A stretch of 34,557 bases of DNA, from contig DATDTY010000015.1 in NCBI GenBank assembly GCA_035290625.1, positions 1 through 34,557 on the forward strand, read 5' to 3'. Position 1 is the first letter of the stretch. Each line of letters opens with the position of its first letter. The notes under the pieces were generated by a model. The model worked only from the letters and a program-made list of their open reading frames with translations, was not told the origin of the DNA and did not search any database. Position numbers and translations under genes: made by a program. Origin of the DNA: Candidatus Nanoarchaeia archaeon. GTDB lineage: Archaea > Nanobdellota > Nanobdellia > Woesearchaeales > DATDTY01. Of this stretch, positions 21,569-30,570 are shown in pieces.

Positions 21569-22831
21569 ATGACACAGATTAAGGATGTGCTCTTGGAGCT
21601 AAATCCCTGGTGGAAGCAGGATTTCAAGGCCGAATTTAAAGAGAGAGAGGTCTACTCTAAGATACAGAAATTTATGCCCCTCAGACAGATCCTGGCATTT
21701 ACTGGCTTAAGGAGGGTTGGGAAGACCACATTACTGCGTAAGATCATCGAGGATGCCATCACAAAAGAGAACTTTGATCCAAAAAGGGTTATGTACTTCT
21801 CATTTGACGAATGCAGGGAAGCTGAGATAAAAGAGGTGCTGCGCAGCTATGAGGAACTCACTGAAAACAGCCTGCGAGAAAAAAGGAGCTTAGTAGTGCT
21901 TGACGAAGTGCAGAAAGCAAGCAATTGGGAAGGCCAAGTCAAGAGCATATACGACCTCTATGAAAAACACGTCAAGATCATTGTTTCAGGATCAGAATCC
22001 TTGTTTATAAGAAGCAAATCAAAAGAGACTCTTGCTGGAAGAATATTCGAGTTCAAGATAGAGCCATTGTCTTTCAGGGAGTTCTTAAGATTCAAGGAAG
22101 CGAAGTTCGAGCCCATCCCTCTGTATAAAAGGGAGCTGGAAAAGCTTTTTGAGGAATTCACCTTAACCCAGGGCTTTCCGGAATTGATCGGCATTCAGGA
22201 TAAAGAGATAATAAAGAAGTACCTAAAAGAAAGCATCATTGAAAAAGTCGTATTTCAGGATATGCAGAGATTATTTCCTATTAAGGACGCATCACTCATA
22301 GAATCCCTGCTTAGCATCTTTCTTGAAGAGCCCGGGCAAATAATAGAGATTTCTGACCTCGCGAACGATTTAAACGTATCAAGGCAGACCCTTTCAAATT
22401 ATATACTGTACTTGGAACATGCCTTTCTGATAAGGAAGCTGTATAATTTCTCCAGGAACAGAAGAAAAGTTGAGAGAAAACTAAAAAAATATTACCCCAC
22501 CATCGTTTCACCAACGCTTGTATTCCGGCAAGATGATGTATCCAAGTCAAAGGTGTTTGAATGGCTCATTGTTAATCAGCTTCAAGCAGAATTTTTCTGG
22601 CGGGACCCGTATAAAAATGAAGTTGATATTGTTTTATTTGACAAAACAATAATGCCAATAGAAGTTAAATATGGGAAAATAGAATTGGAGGGCATGCGCT
22701 CTTTTATGGAAAAATTTAAGGTTAAAGAAGGCTGCATCATCTCGAGAAATGTTGAGGAAAAGAAGAAAACCGATGGAAGGACAATCTCCATAATCCCTGC
22801 CTTTAGATTTCTATTGGGCAGGGGAATCTGA
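21569..22831 (+). CDS. AAA ATPase with C-terminal DUF4143 nuclease-like domain
   Basis: This is a 420-residue protein. The N-terminal ATPase has Walker A GLRRVGKTT (residues 46-54, Lys52) and Walker B LVVLDE (Asp112-Glu113), followed by a sensor-like KIIVSGSES. A winged-helix-like middle region (ISDLANDLNVSRQTLSNYIL) leads to a DUF4143 domain with a PD-(D/E)xK-like core: NEVDIVLFD (Asp353) and PIEVKYG (Glu365, Lys367). Such orphan ATPases are very common and variable in archaea and often behave as mobile or defence-related genes; the true role is unknown. Its stop abuts the stop of the convergent surface-protein gene with no spacing. Confidence 0.88.
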   Translation: MTQIKDVLLELNPWWKQDFKAEFKEREVYSKIQKFMPLRQILAFTGLRRVGKTTLLRKIIEDAITKENFDPKRVMYFSFDECREAEIKEVLRSYEELTENSLREKRSLVVLDEVQKASNWEGQVKSIYDLYEKHVKIIVSGSESLFIRSKSKETLAGRIFEFKIEPLSFREFLRFKEAKFEPIPLYKRELEKLFEEFTLTQGFPELIGIQDKEIIKKYLKESIIEKVVFQDMQRLFPIKDASLIESLLSIFLEEPGQIIEISDLANDLNVSRQTLSNYILYLEHAFLIRKLYNFSRNRRKVERKLKKYYPTIVSPTLVFRQDDVSKSKVFEWLIVNQLQAEFFWRDPYKNEVDIVLFDKTIMPIEVKYGKIELEGMRSFMEKFKVKEGCIISRNVEEKKKTDGRTISIIPAFRFLLGRGI

Positions 22832-25800
22832 CTACCTCTCCGGAGTCGGAGTCACTGTAGGAGTAGGCGTTCTTGTGACCAAAGGAGTGAGAGGCGTTGG
22901 AGTGCGGTAGAACTCCTGGCTTGCCGGAGGCTGCTCGACAATGTAGTTAAGAGCACCAACTGTATCTACGCGGACAAGATTCTTGGTTATACCTGATGCG
23001 TCCGGGCCTCGGCCATAGACTGTGAAGTTGTAATTTCCTGACTGAGGGCCCTGTCTGAAATTCGGATGGATAAGCCTGTTTCCTGGTGCCCAGACAAGCA
23101 TCCCTTCTCCCTCAAGAGGCCCCGTCCTTCCAAGATAGACGCCGTTGGCATACACATGGTGGTCTGTAAACACCTGGCCAGGCTGCCGGAGATCAAATCG
23201 AATCACGATCTGCCTGTCATTCTGGGGATCTGTGTCTGAGCCTCCTGCAAGGTTCTCCAGGCTCTGCTCTGTGTCTGTGATTGCAACTCCATAATAGCCG
23301 ACAGGGCCTGTATGCAGGCTAACAACAGGAACCAGAGCATTGGATGTGTTCCGTGCAAGCCCATACAGATCAAACTCGTGTTCTGATCCGAACTGAGGCC
23401 CATTCCTGAAAGCAGGGACGATATTCGTGTTGCCAGGCTCCCATTCAAGGGAATCCACAACGCCAGAGTGTGTCTGGCCAAAGTAGCTCCTGACTCCGTT
23501 TTGGATGATGTAAGCATGGAAGTTCTCAATATCAGCTCTTGCAACACTCCATTGCAAGCTGAGCTTGCGCGCCAATGGAGAATCAAGGTCATAGTGGCCT
23601 GATAAATCAACAATAGAGTCAGCATGATCTGTCACAATGAATGTGTCTGGAGTAAACTCGTAGGTTACAGGCCCGGCATCGATGCCAGAAAGAGGATGCA
23701 GCACATTATTCTCATCTGCTACAAGAGGGAATATCCTGAAACTGATGTTTCCTGGAACAGGAGCTCCTGCTGAAAGAGGATTTGTCTCAGACCACTCAAA
23801 GCTGGTTGCTTCTCCATCTCCTGTTCTACCGATATAGATGTAAGGGCCTCCATTAACTGAAGCCTGAAAATGGATGTCTGCAAGGCCATCAAGATTGCTG
23901 AATTTCAATGCGAGGCTTCTGTCAGCAGCAGTGTCTATGTCTACTTGTCCAGTCAAGTCAATAAGGCTTTCAAGATTGTCTGTAATGATTGGGTTTTGGA
24001 TTGGAGGCACGGGTGTTGGGGTTGGAGTGGGCTGTTCAACAATATAAGAGAGGGTTCCAGACTCAAGGGGCTGCTCCGGAACATTCCCATGTAAGCCAAA
24101 CACCCTGAATTGCCAAATTCCCGGATCAAGATTCTGCAAAAGGATAGATGTTGCATTTCCATCGCCTGTCCTTGCAAGGTAGCCATAGTTGCCTCCATTC
24201 AAAGAGCCATAGACATGATGGTCAGTAAGAGTATTGACTCCAAGATCCCACATTAATGCAAGAGTCCTTTCATCGAATGGGTCTTTGTCTTCTCCTCCTG
24301 TAAGGTCGAGGTCTGAGCCAAGATTGTCAGTGATTCTGAGATTTGACAAGGCTGGAGGAAGGGTAACATTATAGGCAATGACTGGAGAGTCAATAGGATT
24401 AAGGGGAACGTTTCCCTGCAATCCAAACACCCTGAACTGATAGGTTGCGGGCGAGTCAGTACCTGGCATCCACGAGAAAGATGTATCAGTTCCATTTCCT
24501 GTCTGTCCAAGGAATTCATAAGGACCGCCATCCTTTGATCCATAGATATGAGCATTTGTTGTAGGCACAGGAAGATTCCATCTTACAACGAGCTCTCTGT
24601 TATTTATAACATCCTCATCATGCACGATAGCCTCAAGGCTAGCCAGAGTATCAGTCACAATCACTGATCCCGCAGGCAAAGGAGTATAGGTTGGAGTTGC
24701 TGTTGGTGTGTTAGTTGGAGTATTTGTTGGAGGAACAGGTGTTGGAGGTAGTGGAGTGTCAGTTGGCAGGCCTGGAGTGAAAGTGGCAGTGGGTTGAAGT
24801 GTATTTGTAGGAGTTGGAGTGTAGGTTGATGTCGGAAGTGGCGTACGTGTATATGTGGGTGTTGGAGTTGGAACAGGAGTGTTGGTTCTGGTATAGGTTG
24901 GAGTTCGGGTTGGTGTTCTGGTGGATGTGGGTGTGGATGTCGAGGTTTGGGTTGCTGTGTATGTAGGTGTGCTTGTTGGAGTTGCAGTGTATGTTGATGT
25001 TGCTGTAGCCAGGCTAGTTGCGGTTGCTTCTAAAGTAGGAGTTGCTGTTGGATTCAGAGGATTGATAACAAGATGGATGTTTTGCGTGTCTGAATAATCG
25101 CTTCCGTCATAAGCACGGATTGTGAAGTTAAAGTCTCCTGGAGCTGAGGTATTCAGGCGGTATTCTCTAATAAGCAGAGTTCCGACTGGCAGCTGTGGGT
25201 TGATTGGGGTCGCCCGATCAGAATCTGAAAGGACGATCTCAAGCAGCGACGGCCCTTTGTCAAGATCCCTGGCCGTAGCTGTAATTTGGCGTACATCTCC
25301 CTGAGTCAAAACATACTCAGTATCGCGAGGAAAAATGCCTAAGGTAGGATGCACATTGCCTGGCAAGGGGATGTTTGTTGCTGTTGCTGTAGCAGTTGCC
25401 GTACTTGTCGGGATAGGAGTGTCTGTAGGAATAAGCGTTGGTGTTGGAGTGTACGTTGGAGTGTCTGTCGGCAAAGGAGTGTTTGTAGGAGCAAGAGTGT
25501 AGGTTGGCGTAGCTGTGAATGTTGCCGTTGGAAAAGGCGTGCTGGTTGACGGAACAGGCGTGAATGTGCTGGTTGGCTGAGACGGTACTGGAGTGTTGCT
25601 TGGAGTGAATGTAGAGGTTGGCTGAGGTTGCGGGGGGACTGAAGTAAACGTGCTTGTCGGCTGGGGAGGAACTGGCGTGAAGGTTGAGGTTGGGATGGGA
25701 GTGTTTGTGTAGGTAGATGTTGAAGTCGGAGTGTTTGTGGACGTGGCAGTTGCTGTAGGAGTTGGCGTTGGAGTGGGAGCAGGGATGGTGATGTTCTGCG

Positions 25801-26728
25801 CTGTGCTTCCCCCAATAGTATGGATGACCTGTTCAAGAGCCGGCTCGTTATTGATGTAGATTCTAAGTGCCTCTCCGTTAACTCCGCCCTCCTTATTCTC
25901 TATTTCAGGAGTATTTGGATCATCAAGGGTAGCAGGATTATCAGAAAGCGCAAGAACATTATAATAACCTGATGTTGTTGTTGGAGAGTCCTGCGTGTAG
26001 TTCTGTCCAGTTGGGCCTTTAATCCTGACTTCAAGGCCGTCAGGCACTGCTCCGCCATGATAATTCACAAGGCCGTAGAATCTGGAAGGCGCTTGAGGAA
26101 CATCAGGCGGTGCTGTCGGCGTTGGCGTGATTAAGGCCGTGGCTGTTGGAACGAGAGTATATGTGGCGGTTGGAAGAGGCGTACTTGTATATGTAGGTGT
26201 TAACGTATTTGTAGGAACTGGCGTGAATGTGCTTGTTGGAGCTGCTGTAAATGTGGGGGTGGCAGTATACGTTGGGGTTGGCAGTGGCGTGTTTGTTGGA
26301 GTAAATGTTGGAGTGTCTGTTGGAACTGGAGTATTTGTGGAGGTTGCTGTTGGCGTAGGAGTGGGGGAAGGGATGGTAATATTAACAGATGAACTCCCTC
26401 CAATCGAATGGGTTACGGTCTGGGTTGCAAGCTCATTGTCGATGTAGATTTGTAGTGTCTCTCCTGAAAGCCCTCCTTCCTTTTGGGGTGTGTCAGGATC
26501 ATCAGAAAGCGCATACACATTATAGTAGCCGCTGGCTGTTGTCGCTGAGTCTTGGGTGTAATTCTCTCCAGCCGGGCCTTCAATCCTGATAGCAAGACCA
26601 TCAGGAACAGCACCTCCGTGATAATCAACAAGGCCGTAGAAGCGTGAAGGTTGTTGAGGAACTGATTCAGCATTCCTCACTGCATACATAGAACCGAAGG
26701 TGAGAGCAGTAAGTGCTTCCAGAGTCAC
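22832..26728 (-). CDS. giant secreted Thr/Pro-stalk surface protein
   Basis: This is a protein of about 1298 residues from the GTG at 26728. Two N-terminal domains of about 95-110 residues ([18 protein letters not shown]; about 28-122 and 213-316) are separated by Thr/Pro/Ala stalks of TPT type. An Ig/cadherin-like domain follows (about 456-563), another stalk, then five beta-domain repeats (about 686-1270), each opening with VTD or ITD and many containing GxTGxG and FxVxG. It ends in TPTP repeats with no membrane anchor. Dense Thr and NxS/T sites suggest glycosylation. The true start may be the ATT at 26767 (see findings). It may serve in adhesion or S-layer attachment. Confidence 0.85.
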   Translation of the reverse strand: MTLEALTALTFGSMYAVRNAESVPQQPSRFYGLVDYHGGAVPDGLAIRIEGPAGENYTQDSATTASGYYNVYALSDDPDTPQKEGGLSGETLQIYIDNELATQTVTHSIGGSSSVNITIPSPTPTPTATSTNTPVPTDTPTFTPTNTPLPTPTYTATPTFTAAPTSTFTPVPTNTLTPTYTSTPLPTATYTLVPTATALITPTPTAPPDVPQAPSRFYGLVNYHGGAVPDGLEVRIKGPTGQNYTQDSPTTTSGYYNVLALSDNPATLDDPNTPEIENKEGGVNGEALRIYINNEPALEQVIHTIGGSTAQNITIPAPTPTPTPTATATSTNTPTSTSTYTNTPIPTSTFTPVPPQPTSTFTSVPPQPQPTSTFTPSNTPVPSQPTSTFTPVPSTSTPFPTATFTATPTYTLAPTNTPLPTDTPTYTPTPTLIPTDTPIPTSTATATATATNIPLPGNVHPTLGIFPRDTEYVLTQGDVRQITATARDLDKGPSLLEIVLSDSDRATPINPQLPVGTLLIREYRLNTSAPGDFNFTIRAYDGSDYSDTQNIHLVINPLNPTATPTLEATATSLATATSTYTATPTSTPTYTATQTSTSTPTSTRTPTRTPTYTRTNTPVPTPTPTYTRTPLPTSTYTPTPTNTLQPTATFTPGLPTDTPLPPTPVPPTNTPTNTPTATPTYTPLPAGSVIVTDTLASLEAIVHDEDVINNRELVVRWNLPVPTTNAHIYGSKDGGPYEFLGQTGNGTDTSFSWMPGTDSPATYQFRVFGLQGNVPLNPIDSPVIAYNVTLPPALSNLRITDNLGSDLDLTGGEDKDPFDERTLALMWDLGVNTLTDHHVYGSLNGGNYGYLARTGDGNATSILLQNLDPGIWQFRVFGLHGNVPEQPLESGTLSYIVEQPTPTPTPVPPIQNPIITDNLESLIDLTGQVDIDTAADRSLALKFSNLDGLADIHFQASVNGGPYIYIGRTGDGEATSFEWSETNPLSAGAPVPGNISFRIFPLVADENNVLHPLSGIDAGPVTYEFTPDTFIVTDHADSIVDLSGHYDLDSPLARKLSLQWSVARADIENFHAYIIQNGVRSYFGQTHSGVVDSLEWEPGNTNIVPAFRNGPQFGSEHEFDLYGLARNTSNALVPVVSLHTGPVGYYGVAITDTEQSLENLAGGSDTDPQNDRQIVIRFDLRQPGQVFTDHHVYANGVYLGRTGPLEGEGMLVWAPGNRLIHPNFRQGPQSGNYNFTVYGRGPDASGITKNLVRVDTVGALNYIVEQPPASQEFYRTPTPLTPLVTRTPTPTVTPTPER

Positions 26729-26819
26729 TGCCGCTTTGCCGATTGTCTTCCTGAGTTTCTGTATAATAGTCTGTCCCCCCTCAAAAATGGAAATTAGGTT
26801 ATGCTTTTATTCTTTGCGG

Positions 26820-27881
26820 TTAAGGAGCACTTGCATTCAGGTTAATCCAGTATCCAAACCCAGACGTTGCAGTTGTCAAGGAATTCAGGAAGGCAGGGGC
26901 CTTTGGATCAAAGACTTTCCATTCATTTCCGGCATCAAAAGGATCATAAATCCACGCAGCCAGTGTCTGGTTGGTGTAGTTTCCAAGGAAGGCCTCAATT
27001 GGTTTTCCTGTTGTGAATGGATATCCTATCATGTTCCATCCATTGGCCATATTTAAGGTAAAATTCAAGCTGTCAATGCCAGTCACATTAAGCGTTGTAT
27101 CCTTGCTCATGTTGATCCAGAACCCTTGGCCTCTGTGGATCTCTGTCAAAGAGTTCAGGAAGTCAGGAGCAGCAGGATCAAAGCCCTTCCATTCTGTTCC
27201 TACTGATTGGGCATCGTACAGGTTAATCACATTAAAGTCTCCTATGAGGTTCTTAAAGATGTTTCTTACAGACTCGTTTTCAAGGACAAGAGGTATGGAA
27301 ACAAGGTTCTGTCCCTTCTTTAGGGGGATCTGGAGTGTGGTGAGTGAGACGACGCTAAAGCTTGCCTCTCCAGAATAGATATGGGAAGCTGAGGGGCTGT
27401 CTGCATTCATATCAAGAGTCAGCGTGTGATTGCCTGGCGTAATGCCAAGGAATGTGCTATTCAGCTTTACGTGATAAGAAAGATTCCCCGTATAGCCCTG
27501 GTCAAGGCCATACCCATAGCCAAAGTTTGTGAATTCTAAAGTAGCCTCATCTGTTCCTGAAAGGTTTCCTGTTCCAAAGCTTCCGGTGCTTAAAGGAGTG
27601 ATTTCGATTCCTAGGCAGGGAGTTGTCGGAGTTCCGTTGACTGCAAAGCTGCAGATCGGAGCTGCATCAAGCTCAAGGCTTAAGTCAGTGATTGGAATCC
27701 TTTCATTCGGGTTGATCATAAGGTTCAGGTCTGCCTGGACTTCCTCATCAGGCACATACTCCGGCTTGCTTGTAAAGACAGAAACAGAGACAGCTGTTGC
27801 AAAATTTGGTATAAGATAGATGGCAATCACTAGTATTGTAAGGGTTATACTTAGTAGACTCTGCTTCCCGTTCTTATTCAC
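26820..27881 (-). CDS. secreted beta-rich surface protein with two C-terminal repeats
   Basis: This is a 353-residue protein with a signal peptide (basic MNKNGKQ, hydrophobic core about residues 9-30). An N-terminal Ig-like region begins VSVSVFTSKPEYVPDEEVQADL. From about residue 185 two related modules follow: LKKGQNLVSIPLVLEN to GQGFWINM, and LNMANGWNMIGYPFTTG to GFGYWINL, each with an FDP-APxFLNSLT segment. Many NxS/T sites suggest N-glycosylation. Related 'GWNxIGYP' modules are frequent in archaeal and bacterial secreted proteins; function is unknown. The start is GTG at 27881 with GTGAGGA upstream. It is 91 bases before the giant stalk protein and the two probably form an operon. Confidence 0.8.
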   Translation of the reverse strand: MNKNGKQSLLSITLTILVIAIYLIPNFATAVSVSVFTSKPEYVPDEEVQADLNLMINPNERIPITDLSLELDAAPICSFAVNGTPTTPCLGIEITPLSTGSFGTGNLSGTDEATLEFTNFGYGYGLDQGYTGNLSYHVKLNSTFLGITPGNHTLTLDMNADSPSASHIYSGEASFSVVSLTTLQIPLKKGQNLVSIPLVLENESVRNIFKNLIGDFNVINLYDAQSVGTEWKGFDPAAPDFLNSLTEIHRGQGFWINMSKDTTLNVTGIDSLNFTLNMANGWNMIGYPFTTGKPIEAFLGNYTNQTLAAWIYDPFDAGNEWKVFDPKAPAFLNSLTTATSGFGYWINLNASAP

Positions 27882-27993
27882 AGTTCCTCACGCAGATTCT
27901 GCTAAGGAAGCTACTTTATAAAGATTTTGATTGTTGGAGCTATAGGATGTGGGATTTATGTGGAATGAATATATCACTGGAGGATAACAATCC

Positions 27994-28001
27994 TTAAATA
28001 A
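27994..28001 (+). promoter_or_regulatory. TATA box of the first ribbon-helix-helix copy
   Basis: TTAAATAA at 27994-28001, about 39 bases before the ATG at 28033, in the context AACAATCCTTAAATAACCG. Nearly the same sequence precedes the second copy (TTAAATAA at 29223-29230), so the duplication includes the promoter. Confidence 0.5.
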
Positions 28002-28032
28002 CCGTAGGGATACCATTTGCGAAGGGGGAAGC

Positions 28033-28168
28033 ATGGTCAACGTAGACATTGATGATACACTCTATAATGAGATCAAGGAGATTGTAGAGAAAGACAGGCT
28101 GAGCTACTCCTGCATCAGGCACCGGCAAGATGGCCTTTGAGAAGGTATCGGAGGTTAAGAAGGAATGA
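28033..28168 (+). pseudogene. frameshifted small ribbon-helix-helix gene, copy 1
   Basis: The frame starts MVNVDIDDTLYNEIKEIVEK and stops at 28140 after 35 residues. A second frame then continues GKMAFEKVSEVKKE to the TGA at 28166-28168, which looks like the natural C-terminus, so a one- or two-base indel probably broke the gene around 28112-28120. The intact relative is at 30341. The start follows GGGGGAAGC. The shifted frame's stop overlaps the ATG of the Bro-N gene (ATGA), so the original pair was translationally coupled. Confidence 0.7.
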
Positions 28169-28461
28169 ATCCGGAAAGCGCTTTAGTCGTATTTCAGGGA
28201 AAGGGGATCAGAGGGATATGGCACAATAATGAGTGGTATTTCTCAGTGGTGGATGTTATTGCTGCCTTAACAGACAGCCCCACGCCCATGCAATATTGGG
28301 GCAAGGTCAAGGACAGGGAATTTGCAAAGCTTGAGTTGTCCCCAATTTGGGTACAACTGAAGTTGATTTCAGCAGACGGCAAGAAATATGACACTGACTG
28401 CGCAAATACCGAGTCTATGCTCACAAGAATGAAGGCGCCACAAGTTTTATATACTACTTAG
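28165..28461 (+). CDS. truncated Bro-N domain protein (antirepressor-like)
   Basis: This is a 98-residue protein with most of a Bro-N domain: VVFQGKGIRGIWHNNEWYFS, VVDVIAALTDSPTPMQYWGK and the late SADGKKYDTDCANTE. Bro-N occurs in baculovirus Bro proteins and phage antirepressors and probably binds DNA. Normal relatives continue well past CANTE; here the sequence switches to LTRMKAPQVLYTT and stops, overlapping the promoter of the next gene. It looks like a 3' truncation by recombination. Its start overlaps the shifted frame of the preceding ribbon-helix-helix gene. Confidence 0.75.
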   Translation: MNPESALVVFQGKGIRGIWHNNEWYFSVVDVIAALTDSPTPMQYWGKVKDREFAKLELSPIWVQLKLISADGKKYDTDCANTESMLTRMKAPQVLYTT

Positions 28462-28478
28462 TATTACTTAGTTATACC

Positions 28479-28733
28479 ATGGAAGCTGTAAGCTTGAAAT
28501 TAGAAGATTCATTTTTGAAGGACATAGAGAGGTCTATGAAGAGGCATAGATATACGACGAAGACAGAGTTTATCAGAGAAGCAATAAGGGATAAAATGAG
28601 GGGCCTGGAAAAAGAAGAGGCATTATTGAGGGTAAAGGGGCTTTATGGGGCATCAAAAAGGAAGACAACAGATGCAGAGTTACATAGAGCCAGAGAAAAG
28701 GCTTTTAGAGAGCTAGACAAGGAGCTTAGATAA
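28479..28733 (+). CDS. CopG/ParD-type ribbon-helix-helix antitoxin
   Basis: This is an 84-residue protein with the ribbon MEAVSLKLEDSFLKDIERSM and the helix pair RYTTKTEFIREAIRDKMRG, then a charged tail likely to wrap a toxin. This is the CopG/ParD DNA-binding antitoxin pattern. TTTATATA near 28445-28452, within the Bro-N fragment, and tandem TACTTAG/TTACTTAG motifs before the start look like promoter and operator. Its last 8 bases overlap the end of the convergent PIN gene, an unusual tail-to-tail arrangement for a toxin-antitoxin pair. Confidence 0.75.
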   Translation: MEAVSLKLEDSFLKDIERSMKRHRYTTKTEFIREAIRDKMRGLEKEEALLRVKGLYGASKRKTTDAELHRAREKAFRELDKELR

Positions 28734-29133
28734 GGTCTTCTGGCAGTTTAGCAATGGTAATATCTCTTAACTGCATAAAATGAAGGTCTCGGGAGATCAT
28801 TTGCAGATTATTGTCTCTGCATAAAATAGCTTGTAAAGCATCTCCTTCAGGCACATTTCTCTGTTTAGCCGTCTTTTTAGCTTCTTCTTTTTGCTCTCGA
28901 TAGATATGAACTTTCTGGATATTATTTGGCTTGAGCATACTCAAAACAGAGTCTATTTGATCTTGGGTATAATCCAGATCTTTGAATTCTTTAACATTCA
29001 AATCGGAATACCCTATCCTGAGATCTTCGTTAAGTATCTTAAGAATCAATTTTAAAGCTGACCCTCCATTCTTACCCCTTTTCTCATGGAAATCTAACCA
29101 AATTGAGGTGTCAAAATAAAATCCCTCTGTCAT
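28726..29133 (-). CDS. PIN-domain ribonuclease, VapC-like toxin
   Basis: This is a 135-residue PIN domain. The acidic metal-binding residues are visible: Asp8 in YFDTSIW, Glu in NVKEF near residue 48, Asp in EGDALQAIL near residue 98, and Asp in MISRDLHF. PIN toxins cleave tRNA or rRNA with Mg2+. It runs convergent to the CopG/ParD-like gene with an 8-base overlap, so antisense transcription could join protein-level control. A separate antitoxin upstream on the minus strand is not visible. An independent PIN endonuclease is the alternative. Confidence 0.78.
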   Translation of the reverse strand: MTEGFYFDTSIWLDFHEKRGKNGGSALKLILKILNEDLRIGYSDLNVKEFKDLDYTQDQIDSVLSMLKPNNIQKVHIYREQKEEAKKTAKQRNVPEGDALQAILCRDNNLQMISRDLHFMQLRDITIAKLPEDLI

Positions 29134-29269
29134 TTAGATCAGCCACGTATCTCTCCTTATATAATTTGCTGATGAAATTGGTTTTCGTTTTGATTCTTGA
29201 GTGAAGAAAAAAACAACAATCTTTAAATAAACGCATCCATTCCGCATAAGAAATATGTTTGGGGGAAGC

Positions 29270-29371
29270 ATGGTCAACGTAGACATTGACGAGAAGCTTT
29301 ACACTGAGATCAACGAGCTTGTTGGAAAAGACAGGCCGCTCAGATGGTCGTGGCAGAACGGAAAAACTTAA
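29270..29371 (+). pseudogene. truncated ribbon-helix-helix gene, copy 2
   Basis: The frame starts MVNVDIDEKLYTEINELVGK and diverges after DRP, ending in RWSWQNGKT at 29371, 33 residues against 46 in the intact copy at 30341. The first 20 codons, the GGGGGAAGC leader and the TATA region match copy 1. The 3' end has been replaced by sequence leading into the operators of the nucleotidyltransferase gene. Confidence 0.65.
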
Positions 29372-29373
29372 AT

Positions 29374-29414
29374 ATAACCTAAATAGTGGTTATTATAACC
29401 TAAATAGAGGTTAT
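29374..29414 (+). promoter_or_regulatory. tandem 20-bp palindromic operators of MNT/HEPN module 1
   Basis: ATAACC-N8-GGTTAT occurs twice, at 29374-29393 and 29395-29414, differing at one base, directly before the ATG at 29419. The period of 21 bases (two helical turns) puts two dimers on the same face of DNA. This is typical of toxin-antitoxin autoregulation. Confidence 0.75.
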
Positions 29415-29418
29415 CTAA

Positions 29419-29919
29419 ATGGGCATCCTTGATTTTTTAAGATCAGACAAGAATACGAGGAAGGTATTCGGGAAGAGGGAATTAAAGATTATTGAGAAGC
29501 AGCTCTACGGAGTTGCCTTAAGCCAGTCAGAGAAAAACAGGCTCTCCCGGGATATACGCAAAAAGCTTGAGTTTATGCGGGAAGCTGCCAGGTTTTCAGA
29601 AGAATTTGAATTAAAGAAGGGAAGCATCATCAAAGACGCAATAGAGGAGGCTAAAGAGGCCATCTTAGCTGAGTCTAACAAGGTCAATGAAATACGGCTC
29701 TACGGCTCTGCAGCAGAGAATACTCTTACGCTCAGGTCAGATATCGATATAAGCGTTGAGTTTTCCGCTATCAGCCTAAAGGAGGCAACGCTGTTCAGGA
29801 AGAGGATTTCCGGAAGGGTCAATCCCCGGATAGACATCCAGGTCTACAATCATCTGCCTGAGAAAATAAGAAAAGAGATCAGGGCTAAAGGCAGGGTGCT
29901 GTATGAGGATAAAAGATAA
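29419..29919 (+). CDS. MNT-type minimal nucleotidyltransferase (antitoxin-like), module 1
   Basis: This is a 166-residue protein. A helical N-terminal half (about residues 1-85) precedes a minimal nucleotidyltransferase fold with GSAAENTLTLRSDID (residues 96-110), giving the GS motif and Asp108/Asp110, and a third acidic strand PRIDIQVY. MntA-type antitoxins silence HEPN toxins by AMPylation. The usual Arg of GSxR is absent here (Ala), so the fine specificity may differ. The stop overlaps the HEPN start by 17 bases, showing tight coupling. The tandem palindromes upstream imply autoregulation, although no DNA-binding domain is obvious. Confidence 0.8.
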   Translation: MGILDFLRSDKNTRKVFGKRELKIIEKQLYGVALSQSEKNRLSRDIRKKLEFMREAARFSEEFELKKGSIIKDAIEEAKEAILAESNKVNEIRLYGSAAENTLTLRSDIDISVEFSAISLKEATLFRKRISGRVNPRIDIQVYNHLPEKIRKEIRAKGRVLYEDKR

Positions 29920-30319
29920 GACAGAAGAGATTGAAGGCTACCTCTCAGAGCTTTCAGAGATCATGCCAAAAAGCCTTGAGGAATACAGCGAATTAAAGAC
30001 AAAAGCTGCATGCGAGCGGTATTTTGAGAAGATTATTGAGGCAACAGTTGATCTGTCTTTTTTGCTGATCAAGGAAAGGCGGCTAAGGCCTGCTGAAGAA
30101 GATAAGGAATCCTTTGATATCATCTCAAAAGAAGGGCTCATCCCTGCTGAACTGGCAGGCAGGCTTAAGGATGCCAAAGGGATGAGAAACATACTTGCCC
30201 ATGAGTATGGAACCGTTGATGATGAAACTGTTTTTCACGCCATAACAGAAGAATTGGCAGGCGATATTAGGGAGTTTATTGCTCATGTTAAGCATAGGGA
30301 AAAGGAAGAGAAAGGATAA
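29903..30319 (+). CDS. HEPN/DUF86 toxin-like RNase (HepT-like), module 1
   Basis: This is a 138-residue all-helical protein of the DUF86/HepT group. The RNase motif is RNILAH (Arg95-His100), the Rx4-6H signature, in GMRNILAHEYG, the context typical of HepT. HEPN toxins cleave RNA or tRNA and are neutralised by an MNT partner, here the overlapping upstream gene. The C-terminus is a charged helix (HVKHREKEEKG). The third ribbon-helix-helix copy begins 21 bases after its stop, which may add a regulator to the operon. Confidence 0.85.
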   Translation: MRIKDKTEEIEGYLSELSEIMPKSLEEYSELKTKAACERYFEKIIEATVDLSFLLIKERRLRPAEEDKESFDIISKEGLIPAELAGRLKDAKGMRNILAHEYGTVDDETVFHAITEELAGDIREFIAHVKHREKEEKG

Positions 30320-30340
30320 GACAGGAGAGTTGGGGGAAGC

Positions 30341-30481
30341 ATGGTCAACGTAGACATTGACGAAAAGCTGTATGCTGAGATCAAGGAGATTGTTGAGAAA
30401 GACAGGCTGAACTATCCTTCCATCCGGCATTTCGTGCATAAGGGATTATTGGAGAAGGTGAAGAATGGGGGGAAGGGATGA
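30341..30481 (+). CDS. small ribbon-helix-helix protein, intact copy 3
   Basis: This is a 46-residue protein, MVNVDIDEKLYAEIKEIVEK then DRLNYPSIRHFVHKGLLEK and a basic tail KVKNGGKG. The order beta-strand, helix, YPSIRHFV, helix matches a minimal ribbon-helix-helix DNA-binding protein. It is the only intact member of the three copies and starts after the same GGGGGAAGC. Its last 20 bases recur at the end of the chimeric frame at 31930-32004, just before the sugar dehydrogenase. It probably acts as a regulator or antitoxin; targets are unknown. Confidence 0.7.
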   Translation: MVNVDIDEKLYAEIKEIVEKDRLNYPSIRHFVHKGLLEKVKNGGKG

Positions 30482-30570
30482 ATCCTTGATTAGGCTGCGG
30501 ATCTTGGACAGGCTTTTGAGGGATTTATGCCTTATGGAGGTTGTATGGTGAGGATTTGCGGAGGTCTAGG

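Noticed and set aside
24690-26370. Long open frames on the plus strand opposite the Thr/Pro stalks
   Set aside because: They arise from the low-complexity ACN/CCN codons read on the other strand, giving Gly/Val-rich nonsense without family motifs.
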